64,000 nucleotides of DNA, from NCBI RefSeq assembly GCF_021117425.1, contig NZ_CP088298.1, forward strand, positions 3,472,001 to 3,536,000. Direction: 5' to 3'. Both the position numbers and the translations under genes were made by a program. Below, piece after piece: positions 47,095 through 55,811 of this stretch (the first letter of the stretch is position 1; each line of letters begins with the position of its first letter). Source of the DNA: Brevibacterium zhoupengii (GTDB lineage Bacteria > Actinomycetota > Actinomycetes > Actinomycetales > Brevibacteriaceae). The notes below the pieces were generated by a model that was not told the origin of the DNA, did no database searches, and saw only the letters and a program-made list of their open reading frames with translations.

Positions 47095-47741
47095 GAATCG
47101 CTGTCATCGGAGCCACCGGAATGGTCGGGACTCGCATCGTCGCCGAGGCGGCCAGCCGTGACCATCACGTCATCGCAGCCTCACGCACGCCGCTTCACCA
47201 ACCCCGGAGCGGGGTGACATCGACGCAGGCAGATGCGAGCAACGCCGCCGACCTCGACTCTGTGCTCAAGCGTGCCGATGCCGTCGTGCTCACCGTCCGC
47301 GTCGTGCCTGGTGAGGAGGATGCGTTCATCACCATCACCGAGGCGGTCCTTGCCGCCAGCGCCCGTGCCGGCCTCCCCATCTTCGTCGTCGGAGGTGCCG
47401 GGCCGCTGCACTCACCAAAGGATCCTGATCGGCTGGTCGTCGACGACCCCTGCTTCGTCCCCACGAGGTGGCGGACGACGGCCGCCGCCAGCGTCGCCCA
47501 ACTCACGGCCTGCCGCGAACACTCGAATGAGAACTGGACCTATCTCAGCCCTCCTGCCGTTCTCGAACCAGGAGTTCGCAGCGGCACCTACCGACGCGGC
47601 ACGACGACGCTGCTGACCGATCACGAGGGGCGATCGCACATCAGCGCCGAGGACTTCGCGGTGGCAGTCAACGACGAACTCGAGTCCCCGGGCACGGACC
47701 GCCACATCACGATCGCCTCGGAGCCACCTCGGCGACCATAG
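47091..47741 (+). CDS. NAD(P)-binding protein, atypical SDR type
   Basis: A 216-residue Rossmann-fold protein beginning with the dinucleotide motif MRIAVIGATGMVGTRIVAEA, typical of NmrA-like or atypical short-chain dehydrogenases. A catalytic tyrosine motif is not clear, so it may be a reductase for flavins or quinones or a redox sensor. Translation is coupled to the EamA gene. The last codons consist of the CCACCTCGGCG word discussed in the findings. Confidence 0.88.
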   Translation: MRIAVIGATGMVGTRIVAEAASRDHHVIAASRTPLHQPRSGVTSTQADASNAADLDSVLKRADAVVLTVRVVPGEEDAFITITEAVLAASARAGLPIFVVGGAGPLHSPKDPDRLVVDDPCFVPTRWRTTAAASVAQLTACREHSNENWTYLSPPAVLEPGVRSGTYRRGTTTLLTDHEGRSHISAEDFAVAVNDELESPGTDRHITIASEPPRRP

Positions 47742-47744
47742 AAC

Positions 47745-47774
47745 CATCTTGTATCCAAGATGGATCCAAGATAC
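47745..47774. promoter_or_regulatory. repeated operator-like sites upstream of the MFS gene
   Basis: CATCTTG and CAAGATG form a perfect 7-base inverted repeat with a 4-base spacer, and the half-site ATCCAAGATA follows directly, giving three half-sites in a row. The TTGTATCCAAG pattern resembles GntR/FCD operators, and a GntR gene follows the MFS gene. The ATG of the MFS gene is 38 bases further on. Confidence 0.5.
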
Positions 47775-47812
47775 GTTGTGTGGGTACACGACTGAGATAA
47801 CGGAAGGCGTCG

Positions 47813-49138
47813 ATGAAGACCCGCACGCGCGCACAGGCCAAGCTGATCACCGCACAGCTGCTCTCCGGTGCCGGAATCGCCTCCGGCTACGCGGTCGGCG
47901 GTCTGCTGGCTGAGGAGATCACCGGCAAGACCTCGATGGCGGGCATCGCGCAGATGAGCGTCATTCTCGGCGCCGGTCTTATCGCCTATCCTCTCGCGGT
48001 ACTGGCTGGCAAGGCCGGCCGGCGAACCGCCCTGACCTTGGGATTCGGCATCGGCACAATCGGCGCGACGGTCGTCCTCCTCGGCGTCGCTCTGCAGTTC
48101 CTGCCGCTGTTCATGCTGGGGATGATGCTGTGCGGCTCCGCGACGGCCTCTGGCCTGCAGGCCCGCTATGCCGCGGTCGATCTCGTCGATCCCGCGAATG
48201 CCGGGCGAGCCATGTCGCTCGTCGTGTGGGCGACGACGGTCGGCTCCGTGCTCGGGCCCAGCTTCACGGCACCGGGCGCGCACCTCGGCGCGGCCCTGGG
48301 CATGAATGAACTCGCCGGGCCCTACCTGATCTCGATGACCGCATTCGGACTGGCGACCCTGGTCGCGTCGACGCTGACGAAGAAGATCAAACCCGGTGCC
48401 GCCGAGGCGGTCCCCGAGTCCGCGGAGACCGCTGAGTCCAGTGACTCCGGTGATTCCGCTGTCGAACCGCCGACGATGAAGCTGGGCCCGGCACTGCGCT
48501 TCGCGCTTGCCCGCCCGGTGCCGCTGTTCGCGATAATCACGATCATCGCCGGGCAGATGATGATGACCAACGTCATGGTCATGACCCCGGTGCACATGGA
48601 CCACCAGGAATTCTCCCTCGGTGCCATCGGCATCGTCGTCAGCGTCCACATCGCCGGCATGTATGCCCTCTCCCCTGTCTTCGGCTGGATGGCCGACCGG
48701 TGGGGACCGGGAACCGTGATCGCCGGTGGTGTCCTCGTCTTCGCTACGGCGATCATCCTCGGCGTCATCGATGCCACGGCCGAGGTCTCGTCCATGGTCC
48801 TGCTCAGCATTGCGCTGATCTTCCTCGGCATCGGCTGGTCGATGTTCCTCATCGGCGGATCGGCCCTGCTGACTGCCTCGGTGCCCCAGCATGCGAAGGT
48901 CACTCTCCAAGGTGCATCGGATGCGGCGATGAACCTCGGCGGTGCGCTCATGGCCGCGATGGCCGGCACTGTGCTGCAGGCAGGCGGGTTCCTGTGGATC
49001 AATCTGATGGCCACCGTCGTCCTCCTCATCACCCTGGCGTTATCGATCCGGGCCGTGCCGCTCATGCGCTGGCCGAGCAGGGGCCGCGCACCAACGCCGA
49101 CCGAGGATGACGCTGCGGAGGCCTCGCAGGTGCGTTGA
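47813..49138 (+). CDS. MFS transporter
   Basis: Major facilitator permease of 441 residues with about twelve helices. Motif A-like GKAGRRTALTLGFGIG lies after helix 2. The loop between the halves is Glu/Ser-rich (PESAETAESSDSGDSAVEPP, about 203-222). It is preceded by repeated operator-like sites and followed by a GntR regulator gene on the same strand. Substrate unknown; a drug or metabolite exporter is likely. Confidence 0.9.
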   Translation: MKTRTRAQAKLITAQLLSGAGIASGYAVGGLLAEEITGKTSMAGIAQMSVILGAGLIAYPLAVLAGKAGRRTALTLGFGIGTIGATVVLLGVALQFLPLFMLGMMLCGSATASGLQARYAAVDLVDPANAGRAMSLVVWATTVGSVLGPSFTAPGAHLGAALGMNELAGPYLISMTAFGLATLVASTLTKKIKPGAAEAVPESAETAESSDSGDSAVEPPTMKLGPALRFALARPVPLFAIITIIAGQMMMTNVMVMTPVHMDHQEFSLGAIGIVVSVHIAGMYALSPVFGWMADRWGPGTVIAGGVLVFATAIILGVIDATAEVSSMVLLSIALIFLGIGWSMFLIGGSALLTASVPQHAKVTLQGASDAAMNLGGALMAAMAGTVLQAGGFLWINLMATVVLLITLALSIRAVPLMRWPSRGRAPTPTEDDAAEASQVR

Positions 49139-49234
49139 GTGAGATGATCGACCTGGTGGGCCATGAGTCCATCTGTGGGCCGCGAGTCCAACTGTGACAT
49201 CAGAAAAGCCGAGTCAGGAGAGGAGCGTGCGATT

Positions 49235-49927
49235 ATGACGAGCAGCAACGAGAAGACCAGCGCAGCCGAGCGTGCCTATCGGCTCATCCGCACTCAGATC
49301 CTCAATGGCACTCACCAGCCGGGAACCATGCTGGGCGAAGCCGGCTTGGCCGCCGATCTCGAAGTCAGCCGCACTCCGGTGCGAGTGGCTCTTGCCAGGC
49401 TGCAGGATGAAGGGTGGATCGTCATCTACCCCAAGCGCGGGGCCATCGTCCAAGGAGTCGATGAGCGCACCGTCGCCGAGCTCGCCGATGCCCGTTTCGT
49501 ACTTGAGACCACCGCGGTCGACCGGGCCCCGGATGCATTGCGACAGAAGCTGGCCGATGCCCTCGACACTTCGATTCACGCTCAGCGTGAGGCCTTCGAC
49601 ACCGGTGACATCGCCGCCTTCATCGACCTGACTCTGCAGTTCCATCGCGGCTTCGTCGAAGCCGGTGACAACCAGGTGATGCTCGAACTGTACTCACAGC
49701 TCTCCGACCGGCACCGCTTCATCCTCTTCGCCTCCGGCGACCGGCTCCTCGACCGGTGTGAAGAGATCATCGCCGAGCACGCCTCTCTGGTCGAACACCT
49801 GCGGACGGGAGACTCCACCGGGTTTGCGAACATCCTGCGCGGACACCTCGCGGAGAACGCACCGCCCACAGCTACCTCGGCGAGGACATCGACGGCATTC
49901 GAATCAACGATGCTCGGGAACCACTGA
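49235..49927 (+). CDS. GntR family transcriptional regulator, FCD type
   Basis: A 230-residue GntR regulator with an N-terminal winged helix (LGEAGLAADLEVSRTPVRVA) and a C-terminal FCD domain that binds metals and small acids (ADARFVLETTAVDRAP; FHRGFVEAGDNQVM). The ATG at 49235 is preferred to a frame 24 codons longer because GGAGAGGAG precedes it. It follows the MFS gene by about 100 bases and probably acts on the sites in front of that gene. Confidence 0.9.
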   Translation: MTSSNEKTSAAERAYRLIRTQILNGTHQPGTMLGEAGLAADLEVSRTPVRVALARLQDEGWIVIYPKRGAIVQGVDERTVAELADARFVLETTAVDRAPDALRQKLADALDTSIHAQREAFDTGDIAAFIDLTLQFHRGFVEAGDNQVMLELYSQLSDRHRFILFASGDRLLDRCEEIIAEHASLVEHLRTGDSTGFANILRGHLAENAPPTATSARTSTAFESTMLGNH

Positions 49928-49959
49928 CGGGGCTTGCCTCCCCGCAGTAGGCTGGGTCC

Positions 49960-50967
49960 ATGGAGCACAGATATCTTGGAAACAGCGGCCTGAAGATCTC
50001 GGAAATCACGTACGGAAACTGGCTCACGCACGGCTCCCAGGTGGAGAACGACACCGCAACGAAGTGCGTGCATGCTGCCTTGGACAACGGCATCTCCACC
50101 TTCGACACTGCCGACGTGTACGCGAACACCGTGGCCGAGCAGGTCCTCGGCGATGCGCTCAAGGGTCAGCGTCGCGAATCCCTGGAGATCTTCACCAAGG
50201 TGTACTTCCCGACCGGGCCCAAGGGTCACAATGACACCGGCCTATCCCGCAAGCACATCATGGAGTCCATCAACGGTTCCTTGTCCCGCCTGGGCACCGA
50301 CTACGTCGACCTCTATCAGGCGCATCGCTACGACTACGAGACTCCGCTGGAAGAGACCATGCAGGCCTTCGCGGACATCGTGCGTGCAGGCAAGGCGCTC
50401 TACATCGGCGTCAGCGAGTGGAACGCCGACCAGCTGCGTGCCGCACACCATCTGGCCCGCGACCTGGGCATCCAGCTCGTGTCGAACCAGCCGCAGTACA
50501 ACATGCTCTGGCGCGTCATCGAGCCCAGAGTGATTCCGACCTCGAAGGAACTCGGCATCTCCCAGGTCGTCTGGTCCCCGATCGCCCAGGGTGTGCTCAC
50601 CGGCAAGTACAAGGTCGGCCAGCCCGCTCCCGCAGGCTCGCGTGCGACCGACGAGAATGGCGGCAAGGAGACGATCACCGACCGCTATCTCAACGACGAG
50701 ACGCTCAACGCCGTCGCCAAGCTCGAGCCGATCGCGGCCGACCTGGGTCTGACCATGGCGCAGCTCGCCATCGCCTGGGTGCTGTCGAACGACAATGTGG
50801 CCACTGCTCTTGTCGGCGCATCACGTCCCGAGCAGGTTGAGTCGAACGTCGCGGCATCCGGTGTGAAGCTCGACGCCGAGGTGCTCGCTCGTATCGATGA
50901 GGCGCTCGGCGATCTGCCGGAGACGAATCCGTCGAAGACGAAGTCCCCGGCGACGCGAATCGTGTGA
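49960..50967 (+). CDS. aldo/keto reductase
   Basis: NADPH-dependent aldo/keto reductase of 335 residues, closest in style to the potassium-channel beta-subunit-like group. The full catalytic tetrad is visible: Asp49 and Tyr54 (FDTADVYAN), Lys80 (IFTKVYF) and His122 (YQAHRYD). It reduces aldehydes or ketones. It lies 32 bases after the GntR gene and may share its transcript. Confidence 0.93.
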   Translation: MEHRYLGNSGLKISEITYGNWLTHGSQVENDTATKCVHAALDNGISTFDTADVYANTVAEQVLGDALKGQRRESLEIFTKVYFPTGPKGHNDTGLSRKHIMESINGSLSRLGTDYVDLYQAHRYDYETPLEETMQAFADIVRAGKALYIGVSEWNADQLRAAHHLARDLGIQLVSNQPQYNMLWRVIEPRVIPTSKELGISQVVWSPIAQGVLTGKYKVGQPAPAGSRATDENGGKETITDRYLNDETLNAVAKLEPIAADLGLTMAQLAIAWVLSNDNVATALVGASRPEQVESNVAASGVKLDAEVLARIDEALGDLPETNPSKTKSPATRIV

Positions 50968-50972
50968 TCAGA

Positions 50973-51479
50973 TCACCCTGCAGTCGCTGATTTCGTGAGG
51001 CTCGGGCTGTTCTCGCGGTGCAGCGGCTCCGGGGTCGGTCGGAGTACGAGTGGCGCGGCGGCTGCGGTGAGGACGCCTCCCAAGGCTGCGAACAGAGGCA
51101 GATACAGCAGGTCGTATGCCTCGTTGGCAGTGAAGAGTGTCGCCGGGCCGCTCCCGAAAACAAGTGCCACGATCGTCAAAGTCACCACCACCGAGGCGGC
51201 GCCGAGGGCAAAGAAGAAGAGCACAGATGCTGCGCGAGAGGCTATCCACTGCACGCAGAGTCGCACCGTCCAATAGGCGGGGACTCCCATCACCAGTCCG
51301 AGTCCGCCTCCGACGGCGGCGAACAGTGGAAATATCCTCAGATCATCGGCAGTTGCGTCCCATCCTCCGACAGCAATGAGGGCCAGATACCAGAGCACAC
51401 CGCTCAGCATGCCGACTACAGTCGCGAGCACGAGAAACCGACCGAACGTGCCCCATCTACCGAAGATCATGCCTCTCAA
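50973..51479 (-). CDS. hypothetical membrane protein, four helices
   Basis: A 168-residue integral membrane protein with about four helices (LVLATVVGMLSGVLWYLALI; IFPLFAAVGGGLGLVMGV; ASVLFFFALGAASVVVTLTI; LLYLPLFAALGGVLTAAAAP) and a short polar tail. No family is recognised. It is convergent with the aldo/keto reductase gene, ending five bases from it. Confidence 0.7.
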   Translation of the reverse strand: MRGMIFGRWGTFGRFLVLATVVGMLSGVLWYLALIAVGGWDATADDLRIFPLFAAVGGGLGLVMGVPAYWTVRLCVQWIASRAASVLFFFALGAASVVVTLTIVALVFGSGPATLFTANEAYDLLYLPLFAALGGVLTAAAAPLVLRPTPEPLHRENSPSLTKSATAG

Positions 51480-51632
51480 CCTTTCGCCACCTACAACATA
51501 CCCTGTTCTTTCAGGTGGTGTTGCGCAGCCAACTGCGCGGCCAGCTCAGATACACGTTTGCGAATCCTGTGTCAGATGCGGGTGACAGGATGAAGAAGTC
51601 ACACAGTCCTGCTGCGCCGAAGGAGAACGATC

Positions 51633-51998
51633 ATGACCACGCCGAACCTGTTCCTCATCTATGTCACCGACGTCGAACGTGCGACGAAATTCTACAGCGA
51701 CCTCTTCGACATGGAACCCGATATGCTCACCCCGCGCTACGTGCCATTCACCGTGGCTCCCGGAGTCCTCTTCGCCCTCTGGAGCGGTCGCGCCGAGGTC
51801 GTCGGACAGAACCCGCCCCGCACCTCCGAGGTGGGACTGATGATCCCCGGCACAACCTCGGCGGTGGACAGCCTCTTTGCCGAGTGGACAGCGAAGGGAG
51901 TGACCGTCATCGACGAACCACACGATGAGGTGTTCGGGCGCACCTTCGTCGTCGCCGATCCTGATGGCAACCTCATCCGCGTCTCGCCGATCGACTGA
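51633..51998 (+). CDS. VOC/glyoxalase family protein
   Basis: A 121-residue protein of the vicinal oxygen chelate fold, as in glyoxalase, dioxygenases and small drug-binding resistance proteins. Typical pieces are YVTDVERATKFYSDLF at the start and FGRTFVVADPDGNLIRV at the end. AAGGAG lies upstream of the ATG. The metal ligands are not complete by eye, so a binding role is as likely as catalysis. Confidence 0.87.
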   Translation: MTTPNLFLIYVTDVERATKFYSDLFDMEPDMLTPRYVPFTVAPGVLFALWSGRAEVVGQNPPRTSEVGLMIPGTTSAVDSLFAEWTAKGVTVIDEPHDEVFGRTFVVADPDGNLIRVSPID

Positions 51999-52219
51999 AG
52001 ACGACCGGTCGTCTTGGCTGAAGCCGAGCGGTCGTCTCCGCGACACCTCCATGACACCTCACTCTTGACCTCTGGCGATACCCTGTCCCTAGTGTCCGAT
52101 TCACTGGGGAGTAGACTCGCACGGCGCGGTTGGGCAACGACGTGGTGCGGACAGACGGATCTGCACTGCCGCCGACCGTGCCGGTGAAGGCAGATGCTGA
52201 GGAGAAAGAGGGAATTTCA

Positions 52220-53647
52220 GTGACAGATGCGGATACGGGCAAGAGCACGACGGCTGATGGCAAGCCATTCAACCGGAATGTAGTGCTCGCGGTTCTCGTC
52301 TCCGGCGCATTCGTCATCATCCTCAACCAGACGCTGCTCAACACTGCGCTGCCCGCGTTCATGCAGTCCTTCGACATCACGGCCAGCGCCGCGCAGTGGG
52401 TGACGACGAGCTTCATGCTGGTCAACGGCATCATGATTCCGATCACGGCATTCCTGATCCAGAAATTCACCACACGCGGCCTCTTCCTCACTGCGATGCT
52501 GCTGTTCATCGTGGGCACCTTGGTGTGTGCGGTGGCACCGACCTATCCTGTCCTTCTCCTCGGACGAGTCATTCAGGCCTCGAGCGGCGGCATCATCATG
52601 CCGCTGATGCAGACCATCCTCTTCGCGATCTTCCCGGTGGAGAAACGCGGAACGGCGATGGGCACGTTCGGCCTCGTCATCGCCTTCGCTCCGGCCATCG
52701 GTCCGAGCCTCTCCGGTTGGATCGTTGATCACCTGCCTTGGGAAGTCCTCTTCTACATGATGCTGCCGATCGCGGTCATCGACATCATCGTCGCCTATTT
52801 CATCCTCAAGAACGTCACCGAGCGCACCTACCCCAAGCTCGACGTCCTCTCCATCATCCTCTCCACCTTCGGCTTCGGCGGCCTGCTGTTCGGCTTCGGA
52901 ACCGCCGGTGACGCCGGTTGGCTGAGCCTCGAAGTGATCATTCCCCTCGCCGTCGGCGTGATCGCACTGGCCATCTTCATTCCGCGCCAGCTCAAACTGG
53001 ACCAGCCGATGCTCGAGTTCCGGGTACTCCGCTACCGCATGTTCACACTCAACACTGCTCTGGGTATGTGCGTGTTCATCGTCATGATCGGCGGCATGAT
53101 GATCCTGCCGCTGTACATGCAGAACATGAACGATTTCACCGCCATGGAATCGGGCCTTGTGCTTCTGCCCGGTGCAGCTGTCATGGGACTGATGTCGCCG
53201 GTCACCGGTCGAGTCTTCGATGCCATCGGCGCCAAATGGCTGGCCGTTGCCGGGTTCACACTGCTCACTGTCACCACATTCATGTTCGCCGACCTCGCGG
53301 CCGACACTTCGTTCATCTACCTCGCCGTGGTCAACACGATCCGCATGTTCGGGGTCGCGATGGTGATGATGCCGGTGACGACTGCGGCACTCAACCAGCT
53401 GCCGCAGAGCCTCATTCCCCACGGAACGGCGCTCAACAATACCTTCCGCCAGATCGCCGCCTCAGTGGGCACCGCCGTCCTGGTCACCATCATGGTGTCC
53501 ACAACACGCGACCCCGAAGTCTATGGAGTCGAAGGCCTGGTCCACGGTGCGGACGTCGCTTTCTTCGTAGCCGCGGTCATCGGCATCTTCGGCATCGTCG
53601 GGTCCTTCTTCATCAAGAACTCTCACGGCGCGAACACACCGGGCTGA
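52220..53647 (+). CDS. MFS drug exporter, DHA2 (EmrB/QacA) type
   Basis: Multidrug exporter with 14 predicted helices, 475 residues. The DHA2 antiporter motif C region reads IAFAPAIGPSLSGWIVDHLPWEVLFYM, and the first helices match LNQTLLNTALPAFMQSF. A GTG start at 52220 with GAGGG seven bases upstream is preferred; a TTG 30 codons earlier would add a polar head. A TetR gene lies convergently just downstream. Likely exports drugs or organic cations. Confidence 0.93.
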   Translation: MTDADTGKSTTADGKPFNRNVVLAVLVSGAFVIILNQTLLNTALPAFMQSFDITASAAQWVTTSFMLVNGIMIPITAFLIQKFTTRGLFLTAMLLFIVGTLVCAVAPTYPVLLLGRVIQASSGGIIMPLMQTILFAIFPVEKRGTAMGTFGLVIAFAPAIGPSLSGWIVDHLPWEVLFYMMLPIAVIDIIVAYFILKNVTERTYPKLDVLSIILSTFGFGGLLFGFGTAGDAGWLSLEVIIPLAVGVIALAIFIPRQLKLDQPMLEFRVLRYRMFTLNTALGMCVFIVMIGGMMILPLYMQNMNDFTAMESGLVLLPGAAVMGLMSPVTGRVFDAIGAKWLAVAGFTLLTVTTFMFADLAADTSFIYLAVVNTIRMFGVAMVMMPVTTAALNQLPQSLIPHGTALNNTFRQIAASVGTAVLVTIMVSTTRDPEVYGVEGLVHGADVAFFVAAVIGIFGIVGSFFIKNSHGANTPG

Positions 53648-53683
53648 TTCGAGCCAAGGCCGGGTGTTAGCACCACCAGCAGA

Positions 53684-54244
53684 TCAGGGTCGTTCGACGA
53701 TCGCGGCGAAATGACTCGCAATGGTCCGCGCGTGTGTCACTGGGTCTGGATCCGTGATGGCGCCGCTCAGTACAAGCGTCGCATAGCCGTGGACGAGCGA
53801 CCACGCAGCAAGCTGGGCATCCTCGTTCGGCTTGCCCCCGGCATTTTCGACTGACCGTGCGGTGCCTTCACTGAGCGCGATCTGCGATCTCAGCTGCGCT
53901 CGGCTGAGATCGGCGTCGTCCTCGCGGAGCATATGCGGCTGGAACATGACAGAGAAATGCGCAGGATGATCGAGCGCGAAGGTCACGTAGGCGACGCCCA
54001 TGTCAACGAGGTTCAGCTGCCGTCCCGACTCCGACATCGCGTCAGCCATGAGGTCGTATCCTTCGGCGGCCAGTGCCGTCAACATGCCCGCCTTATCCCC
54101 GAAATGGTGAGTCGGGGCCGCGTTGGAGACGCCCGCCCGTTTGGCCACAGCGCGCAGGCTCAGTTTCGCAACGCCTTCTTCGTCGATCGCTGAGGCGGTT
54201 GCTGAGAGCAGAGTACGGCGCAGGTCTCCGTGGTGATAGGCCAT
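53684..54244 (-). CDS. TetR family transcriptional regulator
   Basis: A 186-residue TetR-type repressor with the N-terminal helix-turn-helix LSLRAVAKRAGVSNAAPTHHF at about residues 29-49 and a WHG-type ligand domain (AAWSLVHGYATLVLSG). It is divergent from a DoxX-like gene, and a perfect inverted repeat touches its start codon, so it probably represses itself and that gene. Confidence 0.92.
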   Translation of the reverse strand: MAYHHGDLRRTLLSATASAIDEEGVAKLSLRAVAKRAGVSNAAPTHHFGDKAGMLTALAAEGYDLMADAMSESGRQLNLVDMGVAYVTFALDHPAHFSVMFQPHMLREDDADLSRAQLRSQIALSEGTARSVENAGGKPNEDAQLAAWSLVHGYATLVLSGAITDPDPVTHARTIASHFAAIVERP

Positions 54245-54271
54245 GAAAAGATCCTAACGAGCAATCTTTTC
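54245..54271. promoter_or_regulatory. inverted repeat at the TetR gene start
   Basis: GAAAAGAT and its exact complement ATCTTTTC are separated by 11 bases and begin directly next to the TetR start codon. Size and place fit a TetR operator covering the shared promoter region with the divergent DoxX-like gene. Confidence 0.6.
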
Positions 54272-54346
54272 ATTGACAAGATCGTTGATCGATGCGAATC
54301 TTTACAGTGTCAAGTTCCTTCGCCCCATCATCAAGGAGTTCACCCA

Positions 54347-54877
54347 ATGGCGCCCCTGATATTTCTGCTGGTGACCACTTTCGTGGTCCACCTCATCGGG
54401 CGAACGCTCAAACCGTCGTGGCTGCCCTGGAAGATTGCCGTTCGCGCGGGAGTCGTCGTAATGTTCCTCGTCACCGGAACCTCGCACTTTATCGGCATGC
54501 GCGCCGAGCTCGTATCTATGGTTCCCCCGAGTCTGCCCGCTCCGGAATTCCTGGTCACGCTCACCGGATCTCTCGAGCTGGCCGGCGCGCTCGGACTGCT
54601 TTGGGCAGGGACTCGCCATTGGGCTGCGGGCGGTCTCTCACTGATGCTCATCGCCATGTTTCCGGCCAACATCTACAAGGCTCTATCTGGAACCGGCACA
54701 GCCGGAGCCGACTTGGCCTGGGATGACACCCTGCTTCCGAGAACCGCACTGCAGGCGATCTTCTTGGCAGCAACCTCGTCGATTCTCATCTGGCACATTC
54801 AGGCGAGACGTCGAGTGAAGCCGACCATTACCCCGCCTCATTCTCCAAAGTCCGCTGGTCGGATCACCTCGAACTGA
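54347..54877 (+). CDS. DoxX-like membrane protein
   Basis: A 176-residue protein with four or five membrane helices and the DoxX-like pattern VVVMFLVTGTSHFIGMR and LTGSLELAGALGLLW. AAGGAG lies eight bases before the ATG. Divergent from the TetR gene and likely its target. The role of this group is uncertain; redox stress defence is often proposed. Confidence 0.85.
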   Translation: MAPLIFLLVTTFVVHLIGRTLKPSWLPWKIAVRAGVVVMFLVTGTSHFIGMRAELVSMVPPSLPAPEFLVTLTGSLELAGALGLLWAGTRHWAAGGLSLMLIAMFPANIYKALSGTGTAGADLAWDDTLLPRTALQAIFLAATSSILIWHIQARRRVKPTITPPHSPKSAGRITSN

Positions 54878-54899
54878 TCTCTTCAAGAAGGCCGGCTGA

Positions 54900-55388
54900 T
54901 CACCTGTAGAAGCCCTCGCGCAGATCGATGCCGTATTCGATCCAGGCTTTGAGTGCTGCGAGCATTCCGGTCCAGCCCATGCAGTTGCCGAAGGCTCCCT
55001 CGGCCCCGCCGACCGTCGTCTTCCACGATTTCTCGGTCACCGTCACCAAAGTTCGAGCACCGTCGTCAATAGGCGAGAACTCAAAGGTCGTCGTCGTGCT
55101 CGGGGCTGTGGCATGTTCCGAGCCCTCCCACGCAACGACGATCTTCTCATCCTGAACGGACTCGATGACCTCGACGGGAAACCGACCGGGGAAATCCGCG
55201 AAGTCCCAGGTCACCTCGGCGCCGGGCTCCAACCGTCCGCGCGCACCTCCGGTGGTGAAGTACTTCGAGAGCTGCGCCGGGTCGGCGACAGCCTCATAAG
55301 TCTCATGCGGAGTCTTCGAAATGTAGCCCATGACCGTGAAGGACAGTTCTTCCAGCTGTGCACCTTTGTCGCTCTGCTCATCGTTCAT
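54900..55388 (-). CDS. SRPBCC/AHSA1 family protein
   Basis: A 162-residue START-like protein of the activator of Hsp90 ATPase homologue family: beta strands around GYISKTPHETYEAVADPAQL and the C-terminal helix WTGMLAALKAWIEYGIDL. It probably binds a hydrophobic ligand. The gene is divergent from an ArsR-type regulator gene, sixteen bases apart, with a shared inverted repeat over both start codons. Confidence 0.87.
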   Translation of the reverse strand: MNDEQSDKGAQLEELSFTVMGYISKTPHETYEAVADPAQLSKYFTTGGARGRLEPGAEVTWDFADFPGRFPVEVIESVQDEKIVVAWEGSEHATAPSTTTTFEFSPIDDGARTLVTVTEKSWKTTVGGAEGAFGNCMGWTGMLAALKAWIEYGIDLREGFYR

Positions 55389-55407
55389 GTGATATTTTTA
55401 CCACATG
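55386..55407. promoter_or_regulatory. inverted repeat covering both divergent start codons
   Basis: CATGTG and CACATG, ten bases apart, form a symmetric site that contains the ATG codons of both the SRPBCC gene and the ArsR-type gene. Flanking CGTTC and GAACG extend the symmetry. A bound repressor would block both genes at once, and the transcripts are probably leaderless or nearly so. Confidence 0.55.
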
Positions 55408-55776
55408 TCGAACGAAAAGGGAATGGTCTTGTCTGCAAGTGACGACGATGCTCGCGATGATGCGGTCTTCAAGGCGCTGGCAAATCCGACTCGTCGCCGA
55501 ATCCTCGACCTGCTTCGTGACGAGCCGCGCACAACCGGCGAGGTCTGCGCCGCCTTTCCCGACCGGGACCGCACGACCGTCCTGCAGCACATCCGCGTCT
55601 TGGAGAAGGCCGAGTTGACCGCAGGACGCCGGATCGGTCGAACCCGTCAGCTGGCCCTGGCCCCTCTGCCGATCAAACGCATCCACGACCGTTGGATCGG
55701 CGAGTACACACGAGCCGCGGTGGGACTGCTCGCCGAACTCGACGGCCAGACCGGCCCGTCCGACAAAACACTCTGA
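55405..55776 (+). CDS. ArsR-type winged-helix regulator
   Basis: A 123-residue ArsR-superfamily protein (DDAVFKALANPTRRRILDLL; RTTVLQHIRVLEKAELTAGR) without metal-binding cysteines in the usual place. This subgroup is commonly paired with SRPBCC/AHSA1 proteins, as here, though the pair is divergent instead of co-directional. It probably regulates the neighbouring gene and itself. Confidence 0.9.
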   Translation: MSNEKGMVLSASDDDARDDAVFKALANPTRRRILDLLRDEPRTTGEVCAAFPDRDRTTVLQHIRVLEKAELTAGRRIGRTRQLALAPLPIKRIHDRWIGEYTRAAVGLLAELDGQTGPSDKTL

Positions 55777-55811
55777 GCGTCGCTGACACCCGGCAAGCGC
55801 GACGAAGGAGT

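Noticed and set aside
52130..52219. Extended N-terminus of the DHA2 exporter from a TTG codon
   Set aside because: The GTG at 52220 has a better ribosome site and gives a normal N-terminus for the family; the extension is polar and unlike relatives.
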